Part shown: positions 25,906 through 34,801 of the stretch, piece by piece
Layout of the letters: each line of letters opens with the position of its first letter
How positions within the stretch are numbered: the stretch's first letter is position 1
Origin: JANQGH01 sp039177555
Lineage (GTDB): Bacteria; Pseudomonadota; Alphaproteobacteria; DSM-16000; Inquilinaceae
Assembly (NCBI GenBank): GCA_039177555.1
Contig: JBCDFV010000009.1
Span: 1-64,000 of the forward strand
Length of the DNA: 64,000 bases
Direction of reading: 5' to 3'
Made by a program: the position numbers and the translations under genes
Notes under the pieces: generated by a model
Told to the model about the DNA's origin: nothing
Databases searched by the model: none
What the model saw: the letters and a program-made list of their open reading frames with translations, nothing else

Positions 25906-26882
25906 CGTGTCGCGACCTTGCGGTTGAACTGGTCCAGCCAGACCGCGAAGATCAGCACCGCGCCGATGGCCATCTGCTGATAGTAGGACTGCACGGCCAT
26001 CAGGTTCAGCCCGTTTTGCAGCACGCCCATGATCAAGGCGCCGATCATGGTGCCGAAGATACTGCCGCGGCCGCCGAACAGGTTGGTGCCGCCGATGATC
26101 GCCGCCGTGATCGCCGTCAGCTCGTAATTCAAACCGGCGGTGGGGTCGCCCGCGTTCACCCGGGTCATGAAGATCAGTCCGGCAATGCCGGCCATCAGGC
26201 CGGAAAAGGCGTAGAGCGAGCGCCGGTGCCGCTCGACCTGGATGCCGGTCGCGCGGGCCGCCTGCTCATTGTCGCCGATGACCAGCGTGTGCTTGCCGTA
26301 CTTGGTGTGGGCCAGGATGTAGTGAGTAACGACCGCGACCAGAAAGAAGATGATGACCGGCATGGGAATGCCAAACGGGCGGCCCTGGCCGAGATAGACC
26401 AGTTCCGACGGCAGACCGTAGATCGCCTGGCCACTGGAGATGACCAGCGCGAGGCCGCGGGCGATGCCCAGCATGCCAAGCGTCACGATGAAGGCGGGGA
26501 TCCGAAGCCGGGTGATGAGCTGGCCGTTGATATAGCCGGCGGCAAAGCCGGCAAACAGGGCGCCGACGATGCCAAAGGGCCAGGGCAGCCCCAGCCGATC
26601 GACCAGAAAGGCGCCAAACACCGCCGACAGGCCGAGCACGGAGCCGAGGGACAGGTCGAGGCCCGCCGAGGCGATGACATAGGTCGCGCCGATGGCCAGG
26701 ACGCCGATCGTCGCGGTCGCCAGCAGGATGTTGAGAATGTTGCTGGTCGACAGAAAGAACGGCGACAGCAATGTCATCACGATGCAAAGCGCCACCAGGA
26801 CGACAAGCGACTCGATGCGGAAGTAGAAGCGGTTCTGGCGCGGTTTGGGCGCCGCGTCAGGGGCGGTGGTCACCGGCGACAA
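25902..26882 (-). CDS. Sugar-type ABC transporter permease (RbsC-like)
   Basis: A 326-residue inner-membrane permease with about ten hydrophobic segments, of the branched-chain/ribose permease superfamily. Typical features are SAGLDLSLGSVLGLSAVFGA near the middle, GQLITRLRIPAFIVTLGMLG and the late AIIGGTNLFGGRGSIFGTMI. A charged N-terminus (KPRQNRFYFRIE) precedes helix 1. It is 71 nt downstream of the binding-protein gene, with a strong hairpin between, and its 3' end overlaps the ATPase start by 4 nt. Confidence 0.93.
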   Translation of the reverse strand: MSPVTTAPDAAPKPRQNRFYFRIESLVVLVALCIVMTLLSPFFLSTSNILNILLATATIGVLAIGATYVIASAGLDLSLGSVLGLSAVFGAFLVDRLGLPWPFGIVGALFAGFAAGYINGQLITRLRIPAFIVTLGMLGIARGLALVISSGQAIYGLPSELVYLGQGRPFGIPMPVIIFFLVAVVTHYILAHTKYGKHTLVIGDNEQAARATGIQVERHRRSLYAFSGLMAGIAGLIFMTRVNAGDPTAGLNYELTAITAAIIGGTNLFGGRGSIFGTMIGALIMGVLQNGLNLMAVQSYYQQMAIGAVLIFAVWLDQFNRKVATR

Positions 26883-26916
26883 CTCTCATGACGGACAGCA
26901 ACGAAGGGGGGCGGGG

Positions 26917-26938
26917 GGGGCGGATCGCGCGCCGCCCC
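26917..26938 (-). other. Intercistronic GC hairpin after the sugar-binding-protein gene
   Basis: GGGGCGG (26917-26923) pairs with CCGCCCC (26932-26938) around an 8-nt loop, 15 nt past the binding-protein stop in the transcribed direction. On the transcript it is followed by a C-rich, not U-rich, run. It therefore looks like an mRNA-stabilising or attenuating element rather than a full terminator. The adjacent plus-strand poly-G run (26906-26920) is a slippage-prone tract. Confidence 0.55.
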
Positions 26939-26953
26939 GCCAGCGGCCAGAGT

Positions 26954-27925
26954 CTATCGGACGTATTGCAGCATGGGTTCGCTGCCTTCCTCCAGAATCT
27001 CCTGGGTCAGTACCAGGGTCGGCACTTGGATGAATTCCGGCGTCTCCTCGCCGGCCAGGACGGCAGACGCGAACTCGACCGCTTGCGCGCCCACGAGATA
27101 GGGCAACTGGGCGACCGACGCGTTCAGACGGCCTTCCTGGATCGACTCGACTGCATCGCTGTTGCCATCGACCCCGACGATCACGATGTCGTCGCCGACA
27201 CCGGCCGCATAGGCGGCCTCGACAGCGCCCAAGGCCATACCATCATTGGCCGCGAAGATCGCGACCAGGTCCGGATTGCGGGTCAGGATGTCGTTGGTGA
27301 TGTTAGCGGCGCGCCCCCGGTCCCAATCCCCCGGCAGCGAGGCGACGATTTCCAGCCCCGGCGCCAGTTCGGCCAGCCGGTCGGCAAAACCCTGTGCTCG
27401 ACGCTGGCCGGTGATGTTGCCGGCCAAGCCTTCGATGACCAGCACCGGTCCGGTGGCATCCTCGCCCAGCACGGTCACGACATACTCCGCCCCCTGCGCG
27501 CCGGCCGCGACATTGTCCGAACCGATGGAAAAAGCGATGTCGACGCCCGCCTCTTCGGCGATCTCATGATCGAGATTGCCGTCCAGGTCGACGACGGGAA
27601 TGCCCATCTCGGTCGCACGGCTGAGGCAGGGCAGCAGAATGGTGGAGTTGATCGCCGCCGTGATCATGACGGCCGGATCACGCTCCAACATGGTGTTGCA
27701 GACATTGAGCTGCGGTTCGGCCGCCTGATCGCTCTCGACCGCCTGCAGATAGTATTCAACGCCAATCGTGGCCGCGCCGTCGCGCACGCCTTCCTCCATG
27801 GCGCCCCAGAACGGGTTCGACAGGGTCTTCATCAAGACGCCGTATGTCTGGTCCTGGGCCATGGCCGCGGTCGAGGCGCTGGCGACGAGGCCGGCGGCCA
27901 AGGCCATCAATAGCTTGGTCTTCAT
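26954..27925 (-). CDS. Periplasmic sugar-binding protein (RbsB-like) of ABC transporter
   Basis: A 323-residue substrate-binding protein. The signal peptide is clear (KTKLLMALAAGLVASASTAAM then AQDQ). It has the type I periplasmic fold features of the ribose/galactose family: TLSNPFWGAMEEGVRD near the start, DLDGNLDHEIAEEAGVDIAF, AIFAANDGMALGAVEA and IVGVDGNSDAVESIQEGRL. It delivers an unidentified sugar or polyol to the permease downstream. It lies 59 nt after the 2-hydroxyacid dehydrogenase gene on the same strand, so that enzyme may act on the imported compound. Confidence 0.93.
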   Translation of the reverse strand: MKTKLLMALAAGLVASASTAAMAQDQTYGVLMKTLSNPFWGAMEEGVRDGAATIGVEYYLQAVESDQAAEPQLNVCNTMLERDPAVMITAAINSTILLPCLSRATEMGIPVVDLDGNLDHEIAEEAGVDIAFSIGSDNVAAGAQGAEYVVTVLGEDATGPVLVIEGLAGNITGQRRAQGFADRLAELAPGLEIVASLPGDWDRGRAANITNDILTRNPDLVAIFAANDGMALGAVEAAYAAGVGDDIVIVGVDGNSDAVESIQEGRLNASVAQLPYLVGAQAVEFASAVLAGEETPEFIQVPTLVLTQEILEEGSEPMLQYVR

Positions 27926-27984
27926 GTGTGCTCTCTCCTCCCGGTTTGGTGGCCGTTATGGCCGTTGCCGACGTGGTGCCGGCT

Positions 27985-29010
27985 TCATGAAATGGTCACC
28001 GCCATGGAGCGCAAGGCGCTGACGGTTTCCCGCTGGGCCCGCTTCAGGCCGACGGGCGGCAGCCCTTTCAACATCAGTTCCATGTCGCCGAGCAGCAATG
28101 TGCCCATGCGCTTGAAGACGCTGTCCAGCGCGCCCGCCCGATGGGCCGACAGCAGCAGCCCGTCGATCTCGCGCACGCGATGACCGGCCGGCATAGGTTC
28201 TTCCGGAAACACGTCCGTCGCCGCGAGAATGTGGCCGCGCGCGACCGCGTCGAGCATCGCATCGAAGTCCACGACGCCGGCGCGGCTGACCAGAATGAAC
28301 TTCGCACCCTTCTGCATGGCCGCGAACTGATCAGCGCCCAGAAACCCCTCATTGCTGGCCGTCACCGTCGCGAAAACGAAGATGTAGCGTGACGTGGCCA
28401 GCACCTCGTCGAGCGTCGCCGGCCGACATTCCTCGGCCACCAGCACATGGTCCGGCAACCACGGATCGTAGACCTTAACCGGGCAGCGAAATGGTTTTAG
28501 CAAGGGGCGAAAAGAACGAGCCAGATCGCCGTAGCCGATGATACCGACCGGGCCGTCGAACAGCAGCTCGGCATCCGCATTGCTCTCCAGCCCGAATACT
28601 TCGCGGCCGGCGTGGAAGTCACGGTCGGCCCTGGTGATGCCACGGCCGAGATCGATCGCCATGCCCAAGGCCATTTCGGCCACCGTCTCGGTAAAGACAG
28701 GACTGACCGACAGGACGTGGATGCCGCGTTCGAAACAGGTGTCGTAGTCGATGTTGCCGGTGAAATTGCCCTCAACGTTCAGGACGGCCTTCAGCTTTGG
28801 CGCGCGCGCCAAACGCTCGCGGGGCATATCGGTCTGGCCCAGGACAAACACCGCTTCCGGCAGGGTGCGGTCGACCTTGTCCGCTGGCATTTGCCGTTCG
28901 TCGCTGGTGACCAGATCGACCAGCGCGTGCAGCCGCGACAGGTCCGACGCGCTGAACATCAGATCGAGGCTTCGTGGCCAAGGATCGCAGATCGCGACCG
29001 GCTTTTGCAT
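27985..29010 (-). CDS. D-isomer-specific 2-hydroxyacid dehydrogenase
   Basis: A 341-residue NAD(P)-dependent oxidoreductase. The central dinucleotide fold shows GPVGIIGYGDLARSFRPLL, then VKVYDPWLPDH. The catalytic region has FILVSRAGVVDFDAML (Arg), EEPMPAGHRVRE (Glu) and LLSAHRAGA (His). The ATG at 29010 is used. The same frame is open upstream to 29331, but those residues have no family similarity and cross the promoter region of the divergent gene. First gene of the sugar-type ABC operon, so it probably reduces or oxidises a sugar-acid product of the imported substrate. Divergent from a polyamine-type binding protein gene. Confidence 0.9.
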   Translation of the reverse strand: MQKPVAICDPWPRSLDLMFSASDLSRLHALVDLVTSDERQMPADKVDRTLPEAVFVLGQTDMPRERLARAPKLKAVLNVEGNFTGNIDYDTCFERGIHVLSVSPVFTETVAEMALGMAIDLGRGITRADRDFHAGREVFGLESNADAELLFDGPVGIIGYGDLARSFRPLLKPFRCPVKVYDPWLPDHVLVAEECRPATLDEVLATSRYIFVFATVTASNEGFLGADQFAAMQKGAKFILVSRAGVVDFDAMLDAVARGHILAATDVFPEEPMPAGHRVREIDGLLLSAHRAGALDSVFKRMGTLLLGDMELMLKGLPPVGLKRAQRETVSALRSMAVTIS

Positions 29011-29164
29011 CGTCTTCCCTGCTCGGTGGCTCGGCCGCACGGCCGCTTCATTGCGCCGACTGTAGGGTGGCCAACTGGGCCGCGTCAAATGGGATGAACA
29101 ACGCTGGCGGCTGTCGCCAAAACGGCTGTTGGCCATCGCACCTAACGTTCGACAGAGCGCCACA

Positions 29165-29194
29165 TTGCAGTATGGTGATGTCCTCTCGCATAAT
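29165..29194 (+). promoter_or_regulatory. Candidate promoter for the polyamine-type ABC operon
   Basis: TTGCAG (29165-29170), 18 nt, then CATAAT (29189-29194), 27 nt before the ATG at 29222, with GGGGAG between. The -10 matches 5 of 6 bases; the -35 is weak. Confidence 0.4.
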
Positions 29195-29221
29195 CGGACA
29201 CTCTCGGGGAGCTTACGAACG

Positions 29222-30259
29222 ATGACTCGTATTTCGATGGTGAGCGCCGTCGCGCTGATCGCTACAGGCCTTGCTGGCCTGGCCATGGCACAGGACAACG
29301 GCGCGTTGGTGATCTCCACTTGGGGCTTCAACGGCGACTTGCTGGAAGAACATCTCTACGCGCCATTCGAGGAAGAGCACGGCGTCGAGATCGTTATCGA
29401 CACCGGCAACAACGCCGATCGGCTGAACCGGGCACGCATCCGCGGCGGCGGCGACATCGATCTCATCTATCTGGCCGACGCCTTTACCCAGCAAGGCATC
29501 GATGACGGGCTATTCGCCCAGATCGACCGCAGCCAGATTCCCAACATCGAGCAGATCTATCCGATCGCCCGCGCACCGCACGGCGAGGATTATGGACCGG
29601 CCTACACGGTCGGCCGGTACGGCATCGTCTACGATTCCGCCGCGACCGACACGCCGGTGACGTCCTGGCGCGATCTGTGGCGTGACGAGTTTGCCGGCCA
29701 GATCACCATTCCGGGCATCAACACCACCGCCGGCCAGTTGATCGTGATTGCTGCGGCGGAGCAGGCGGGCGTCGACGCCTTCGACGACCCGGACGCGGCC
29801 TTTGCCAGCCTGGAACAGTTGGCGCCCAACCTGCTGACCACCTATGGCCGATCGTCGGAGCTGGTGAACCTGTTCGCCCAGGGCGAGGTGGTGATCGCGC
29901 CGGCGCAAGACTTCGCTTTCGGCCGCATTCAAGAGGCGGTCCCGACCGCCGTGTGGGCGGAGCTGGACGAAGGCGCGTTCGCCAACCTGAATGCGATCAA
30001 CGTGATGGCCTCGACCGACCAGCCGGAACTGGCGCTGGCCTTCATCAACTGGCACCTGAGCGCCGACGTTCAGCAAACCTTGGCGGAAGTCGGTGTCGAC
30101 GCACCGGTGAATGTCAATGTCCGGCTCGACCAGGAAGACGCGGCACGCTGGACCTATGGCCAGGCGGTCATCGACAGTCTGCGCACGCCGGACTACGCCC
30201 AGCTAAACGCGGTCCGCGAGGATTGGACCGACCGCTGGAACGAGGTGTTCGCGGAATAG
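29222..30259 (+). CDS. Periplasmic polyamine-type substrate-binding protein (PotD-like)
   Basis: A 345-residue extracellular solute-binding protein, family 1. The signal peptide is clear (RISMVSAVALIATGLAG then AMAQ). The fold begins LVISTWGFNGDLLEEHLYAP and has the PotD-like DLIYLADAFTQQGIDDG and VGRYGIVYDS segments. Family members carry spermidine, putrescine, iron or opine-like compounds. It is first in an operon with two permeases, an ATPase and an amidohydrolase, which together define a complete importer. The start at 29222 was preferred to an upstream in-frame ATG at 29129 because it sets the signal peptide at the N-terminus. Confidence 0.92.
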   Translation: MTRISMVSAVALIATGLAGLAMAQDNGALVISTWGFNGDLLEEHLYAPFEEEHGVEIVIDTGNNADRLNRARIRGGGDIDLIYLADAFTQQGIDDGLFAQIDRSQIPNIEQIYPIARAPHGEDYGPAYTVGRYGIVYDSAATDTPVTSWRDLWRDEFAGQITIPGINTTAGQLIVIAAAEQAGVDAFDDPDAAFASLEQLAPNLLTTYGRSSELVNLFAQGEVVIAPAQDFAFGRIQEAVPTAVWAELDEGAFANLNAINVMASTDQPELALAFINWHLSADVQQTLAEVGVDAPVNVNVRLDQEDAARWTYGQAVIDSLRTPDYAQLNAVREDWTDRWNEVFAE

Positions 30260-30293
30260 CCGACCTGGACGGTTCTGTTCCGATGCTTGATAT

Positions 30294-30316
30294 GCCGGCG
30301 CCGCCTTGGCGCCGGC
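30294..30316 (+). other. Intercistronic hairpin after the polyamine-type binding-protein gene
   Basis: A perfect 9-bp stem, GCCGGCGCC (30294-30302) with GGCGCCGGC (30308-30316), and a 5-nt loop, 34 nt after the binding-protein stop and 26 nt before the first permease. There is no following U-run, so it probably acts as a stabiliser or partial attenuator that favours high binding-protein levels. Confidence 0.65.
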
Positions 30317-30342
30317 TCAATCGGTGACGACATAATCCCGCC

Positions 30343-31167
30343 ATGAACCGCGTCCTCCCCTGGCTGCTGGTTACGCCAGCCATCTTGGCGATCCTGGTCC
30401 TGCTGGTGCTGCCGCTGCTGGACACGATCAGCGTCACCTTCATCCAGGAAGAGGGCGTCTTTGCCGGCTATCAGGACTTCTTCGACCGCCGGTTCAATCG
30501 CGGCGTTCTGTGGCGGACCGTGCGCATTGCGCTGATCGTGACCGTCATCGCGATTGCGATCGGCTTCCCGACCGCCTACTTCATCGCCCGCGCGCCGCGT
30601 TCCTGGCGCAGCATTCTTATCGTCGCCTCGGTCTTCCCGCTGCTGACCAGTACGGTCGTGCGGTCCTTCGCCTGGATCGTGATCCTGGGTCGCAACGGCA
30701 TCATCAACGAAACCCTCATGGGCCTGGGCCTGATCGGCGAGCCGCTGTCAATGCTCTATACCGAGGGCGCAATCATCGTCGGCCTCGCCTATCTGTTTTC
30801 GCCCCTGATGATCCTGTCGCTGGTCGGGGTTCTGGAAAACATCGACAAAAGCGTGGTGGAAGCCTCGATCTCGCTGGGCGCTTCGCCGGCCAAGACCTTC
30901 TGGCGTGTGATCCTGCCGCTGGCCATGCCCGGTGTGATCGTCGGCGCCGTGCTGGTCTTCACCGGCAGCTTCACGTCCTACACCACACCGGTGCTGCTGG
31001 GCGGCCAGCGCAACACGGTGTTGGCGACCCTGTTGTTCCGCGAAGCGATGACCGAATTCGACTGGGCCTCGGCCTCGACCATCGCGGTCATCATGATGGT
31101 GCTGACCATCTCCGTCGTGCTGATCATGTCGCGGGTCGCCCGCCGGCTGAACCCGGCAGCCGCGTGA
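30343..31167 (+). CDS. ABC transporter permease (PotB-like)
   Basis: A 274-residue inner-membrane permease with six predicted helices. The conserved EAA loop for contacting the ATPase is SVVEASISLGASPAKTFWRVILP. It belongs to the spermidine/putrescine family subunit that is usually encoded first. Its stop codon overlaps the next permease's ATG by one nucleotide (TGATG), so the two are translationally coupled. Confidence 0.92.
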   Translation: MNRVLPWLLVTPAILAILVLLVLPLLDTISVTFIQEEGVFAGYQDFFDRRFNRGVLWRTVRIALIVTVIAIAIGFPTAYFIARAPRSWRSILIVASVFPLLTSTVVRSFAWIVILGRNGIINETLMGLGLIGEPLSMLYTEGAIIVGLAYLFSPLMILSLVGVLENIDKSVVEASISLGASPAKTFWRVILPLAMPGVIVGAVLVFTGSFTSYTTPVLLGGQRNTVLATLLFREAMTEFDWASASTIAVIMMVLTISVVLIMSRVARRLNPAAA

Positions 31168-31952
31168 TGCAGCGCTCCAGCCCCATACTCGCGATAACCG
31201 CCATCGCCGTCTTCATCTTCCTGCTTGGGCCGCTGGTGATCGTCGCCGCGGCCTCGATCAGCAACACGGAGTTTTTGGCCTTTCCGCCCCAAGGGTTCAG
31301 CTTTCGCTGGTTCGTCAATGTCTTCGAAGTCAGCGCGTTCCGCGATACGTTCCTGATCTCACTCCAAATCGCCCTGCTGGGCACGTTTCTGTCGCTGTTG
31401 ATCGGCATCCCGGCGGCGTACGCGCTCAGCCGGTTCGGCTTCACCTTGCCCAAGGTGCTATCGAACTTCTTCGTCCTGCCGATCCTGGTGCCGCAGATCG
31501 TCTTCGGCTTCTCGCTGTTGAGCGCCATCAGCGTCGATTTCGACCTGCCAGTGTTCCCGACCCTGCTGATCGGCCATACGATCATCGTGCTGCCCTATTC
31601 CATCCGCGTGGTCGGCGCCAGCCTGGCGACGTTCGATTTCAGTGCCGAGGAGGCCGCCATCAGCCTCGGCTGCCCACCGATTAAGGCCTTCTACACCGTC
31701 GTGCTGCCGAACATTCGCGGCGGCATTCTGGCGGCCTTCATCCTGGCCTTCATCACCTCGCTGAACAATGTGCCGGTATCGCTGTTCCTGACCGGTCCGG
31801 GCATCAGCACCTTGCCGATCCAGATGCTGACTTATGTCGAGAACTTCTTCGACCCGACCGTGGCCGCGCTGTCCGTGCTCTTGATGGCGCTGACCGTGCT
31901 GGTCATGGCGGTAGTCGAAAAGACGCTCGGCCTTGGCTATTTCGTGCGCTGA
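31167..31952 (+). CDS. ABC transporter permease (PotC-like)
   Basis: A 261-residue six-helix inner-membrane permease, partner of the preceding permease. The EAA loop is SAEEAAISLGCPPIKAFYTVVLP. The N-terminus (SPILAITAIAVFIFLLGPL) is the first helix. The frame is open far upstream inside the previous gene, but the ATG at 31167, overlapping the previous stop by one base, gives a normal length. It is 9 nt before the ATPase gene. Confidence 0.92.
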   Translation: MQRSSPILAITAIAVFIFLLGPLVIVAAASISNTEFLAFPPQGFSFRWFVNVFEVSAFRDTFLISLQIALLGTFLSLLIGIPAAYALSRFGFTLPKVLSNFFVLPILVPQIVFGFSLLSAISVDFDLPVFPTLLIGHTIIVLPYSIRVVGASLATFDFSAEEAAISLGCPPIKAFYTVVLPNIRGGILAAFILAFITSLNNVPVSLFLTGPGISTLPIQMLTYVENFFDPTVAALSVLLMALTVLVMAVVEKTLGLGYFVR

Positions 31953-31961
31953 CGGGCTCCT

Positions 31962-33023
31962 ATGACAAAGTCCCTGAACCTTACCGGCATCTCCGCCCAT
32001 TACGGCCGCACCCAGGTGCTGAAGGATCTGGACCTGGACGTGAAGGCGGGCGAGCTGGTCTCGCTGCTCGGCGCATCAGGCTGCGGCAAGACGACCACCC
32101 TCCGCCTAATAGCGGGCTTCCTGCATGCCACGGCCGGAAAGGTGGCGCTGGACGGGCGCGACATCTCATCCGTCGCCGCCCATCGCCGCGATATCGGCCT
32201 GGTGTTCCAGAACTACGCGCTGTTCCCGCATATGAGTGTCGCCGACAATGTCGGCTTCGGCCTGAAACAGCGCGGCATCGCCCCGCAGGAACGCCGTGCG
32301 CGTGTTGGCGAAATGCTGGACAAGGTTGACCTGGCGGAGTTTGCCGATCGCCTGCCGGCCGCCTTGTCCGGCGGCCAGAAGCAGCGCGTGGCGCTGGCCC
32401 GCGCGCTGGTCATCAAACCGTCGCTGCTGCTGTTCGACGAACCGTTAAGCAATCTCGACGCCAAGCTGCGCGTCGACATGCGGGTCGAGATCCGCGAGTT
32501 GCAGCGTGCCCACAACATCACCGCCATCTACGTCACCCACGACCAGGAGGAGGCGTTTTCGATCTCCGACCGGGTGGCGATCATGGATGCCGGCCAGATC
32601 AGCCAGTACGACACGCCGGAGATGCTTTATCGAAAGCCGGCCAACGCGTTCGTGGCCAACTTCGTCGGCTTCGAGACGATGATTGGACTGCGTGTCACCG
32701 GCCGGTCGGGTGGTGTCGCGATGGCAGAGGGCCAAGGCGCCAGGTTCGCGCTCGATGAGGCCACCTGGGGTCCCCTACCCGACGCCTTTACCCTGGGCGC
32801 CAGGGCTGATGGCCTGCGGGTCATGGCGGCCGGCGGAGACGACGGCCTGCCGGCGACCCTGTCGGTACGCACCTATCTTGGGCGGTCCTATCACTACCGG
32901 GCCGAAACGCCGGTCGGCAGCGTGGTCGCCAATGGCTCGATCGACCGCCCCTTCAACGAGGGTGATCGAGCGAATCTGGTGCTGGTGCCCGAGCAATGCT
33001 GCATCCTGCCGGAAACGGCATGA
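31962..33023 (+). CDS. ABC transporter ATPase with TOBE domain (PotA-like)
   Basis: A 353-residue importer ATPase. Walker A is GASGCGKTTTLR, the Q-loop is VFQNYALFPHMSV, the signature is LSGGQKQRVALARAL, Walker B is LLLFDEPLSNLDAKL and the switch His is in VTHDQEEAF. Residues after about 240 form a TOBE-type regulatory domain, as in PotA and other CUT1/polyamine ATPases. It overlaps the downstream amidohydrolase gene by 4 nt (ATGA), tying the hydrolase to transport. Confidence 0.93.
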   Translation: MTKSLNLTGISAHYGRTQVLKDLDLDVKAGELVSLLGASGCGKTTTLRLIAGFLHATAGKVALDGRDISSVAAHRRDIGLVFQNYALFPHMSVADNVGFGLKQRGIAPQERRARVGEMLDKVDLAEFADRLPAALSGGQKQRVALARALVIKPSLLLFDEPLSNLDAKLRVDMRVEIRELQRAHNITAIYVTHDQEEAFSISDRVAIMDAGQISQYDTPEMLYRKPANAFVANFVGFETMIGLRVTGRSGGVAMAEGQGARFALDEATWGPLPDAFTLGARADGLRVMAAGGDDGLPATLSVRTYLGRSYHYRAETPVGSVVANGSIDRPFNEGDRANLVLVPEQCCILPETA

Positions 33024-34318
33024 CCAACGTGCTGTTCACAAACGGGATCATCGTCACGGTTGACGACGCGATGACCGTTCACTGGCCCGGCTACGTCGCG
33101 GTCAGAAACGGCATGATCACCGAGATCGGCGACGGAGACCCGCCGGCGCATTCAGACGACGTCATCGACCTTGATGGCGACATCCTGATGCCGGGCATGG
33201 TCAACACCCACTGCCATCTGGCGATGTCGCTGTTTCGCGGCCTGGGCGACGACGAGCCCGATCGGCTGAAGCGCTACATCTTCCCGCTGGAAAAGCGCTT
33301 CGTCTCGCCGGAGATGGTCTATGTCGGCAGCCTGCTCGCCGGGTTGGAACTGGCCGAGGGCGGCGTGACCACGGTCGCCGACATGTACTATTTCGAAACC
33401 CAGGCCGGCCGCGCGCTTGAGACGCTGGGCCTGCGCGGCGTCGTTGGCCAGACGATCGTCGATTTCGCGGCACCGGACGCGCCGACGACCGATGATGGCT
33501 TCACCCTGTTCGAACGGCTCGCCGCCGATTTCCGCGACCACCCGACGATCACGGCATCGATCGCCCCGCACGCGCCCTACACGACCGGTCGGGACATACT
33601 GCGGCGCGTGGATGCGGCATCGCGGTCGGCAGACCTGCCGGTTCAGATCCATGTGGCGGAGATGGATTACGAAGCCGACTGGGTGCGCGACCATTGCGGC
33701 GGCTCGCCCGTCGACCTGTTGGACCAGGCCGGCCTTTTGCGCCCCGGCGTGATCGCCGCCCACTGCCTGTGGGTCGACGATCGCGATATCGCGAACCTGG
33801 CGCGCGGCGGTGTGGCGGTTGCGCACAATGCCGGCGCCAACGTGAAGGGCGGCCGCGGCATCGCCCCGATCCTGGACATGATGGCCGGCGGCGTGACGGT
33901 CGGCCTCGGCTCCGACGGGCCGATGAGCGGCAATACCATCGACCTGTTCGCGCAGATGTCCCAGGTGGCCAAACTGCAAAAGCTTCGGGCCAGGGACCGG
34001 ACCATCATGCCGGCGATCGATGTCGTGCGCCTGGCCACAATCGGCGGCGCCAAGGTGCTGGGCCTGGACGATCGCATCGGCTCGCTGGAACCGGGCAAGC
34101 AGGCCGACATCGTCCGCATCAGCGGCAGCGCCGCCCGCCTGCACCCCATGCACGAACCGTATGCCGCCCTGGTCTACGCCGCGCTTCCGTCAGACATCAG
34201 CGACGTGATGGTGGAGGGGCGCTTCATCGTGCGCGACGGTCGGATCACCACCGTCGACCGCGCGGACCTCCTGGCCGAGGCCGACGTCTATGCCGACCGC
34301 ATGCGCCAATCATTGTAA
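33020..34318 (+). CDS. Amidohydrolase/deaminase (TrzA/AtzB, MTA/SAH deaminase-like)
   Basis: A 432-residue cytosolic TIM-barrel metal enzyme. Metal ligands are visible as MVNTHCHLAMSLF (HxH), PVQIHVAEM and AAHCLWVDD (two His) and GLGSDGPMSGN (Asp). SIAPHAPYTTGRDILRR supplies the substrate pocket. The family deaminates or dechlorinates N-heterocycles (S-adenosylhomocysteine, methylthioadenosine, guanine, cytosine, s-triazines). Its start overlaps the ATPase stop in an ATGA, so the operon probably imports a nitrogen heterocycle or amine that this enzyme deaminates. The exact substrate cannot be told from sequence. Confidence 0.9.
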   Translation: MTNVLFTNGIIVTVDDAMTVHWPGYVAVRNGMITEIGDGDPPAHSDDVIDLDGDILMPGMVNTHCHLAMSLFRGLGDDEPDRLKRYIFPLEKRFVSPEMVYVGSLLAGLELAEGGVTTVADMYYFETQAGRALETLGLRGVVGQTIVDFAAPDAPTTDDGFTLFERLAADFRDHPTITASIAPHAPYTTGRDILRRVDAASRSADLPVQIHVAEMDYEADWVRDHCGGSPVDLLDQAGLLRPGVIAAHCLWVDDRDIANLARGGVAVAHNAGANVKGGRGIAPILDMMAGGVTVGLGSDGPMSGNTIDLFAQMSQVAKLQKLRARDRTIMPAIDVVRLATIGGAKVLGLDDRIGSLEPGKQADIVRISGSAARLHPMHEPYAALVYAALPSDISDVMVEGRFIVRDGRITTVDRADLLAEADVYADRMRQSL

Positions 34319-34329
34319 CCGCCTGATAC

Positions 34330-34701
34330 TCAATCGGCGCCGCAGACGCCCGGCACCTCAACCTTCCGAAACAGGTGCGGCCGCGTGATCGTACTGTCTG
34401 GATAGGATGCGAGGTGAGCGCGGAAGTCGGGCTGCTCAAAGGCTGCCTTAAAGGCGGCGACGCTCTCCCAGACCGCGTAGTTCAGATACGTCGAGCTTTC
34501 GCCGACACCGCGATGGAGCTGTGTCGAGATAAACCCCGGCTGGCGCTGCATGAACTTGGCGTCCTCGGTCCAGGCCGCCTCGAGTCGGTCAGCCTCGGCG
34601 CGGTCGACAGTGAACACGTTGACAAGAACGACCGGCGCGGCGTCTTCGCCAAATTGATCCGTCACACTGACCTTGTCGTCGAGATTGGCGAATTTCAGCA
34701 T
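34330..34701 (-). CDS. Small ABM (antibiotic biosynthesis monooxygenase)-like protein
   Basis: A 123-residue protein with the ferredoxin-like dimeric fold of ABM/heme-degrading monooxygenase-like proteins: VVLVNVFTVDRAEADRLEAAW, then PGFISTQLHRGV, YLNYAVWESVAAFKAAF and a C-terminal strand. Members include cofactor-free monooxygenases and small-molecule binders. The start at 34701 has a near-perfect GGGGAGGATAAC before it. The longer frame from 34764 is less likely. Convergent with the amidohydrolase (11-nt gap) and divergent from the serine hydrolase. Confidence 0.82.
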   Translation of the reverse strand: MLKFANLDDKVSVTDQFGEDAAPVVLVNVFTVDRAEADRLEAAWTEDAKFMQRQPGFISTQLHRGVGESSTYLNYAVWESVAAFKAAFEQPDFRAHLASYPDSTITRPHLFRKVEVPGVCGAD

Positions 34702-34801
34702 GTTATCCTCCCCAGATAGGTTGATGGCGCAGAGCGCATCGGACATCCCGGCTTGTGCTATCATGCCAGAAGACGGGATCTACCGGAGGTTGGAGAGTGA
34801 A

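Noticed and set aside
26906..26920. G-run as a phase-variable switch
   Set aside because: It is intercistronic, not in a coding frame or an evident promoter spacer, so length change would not obviously switch expression.
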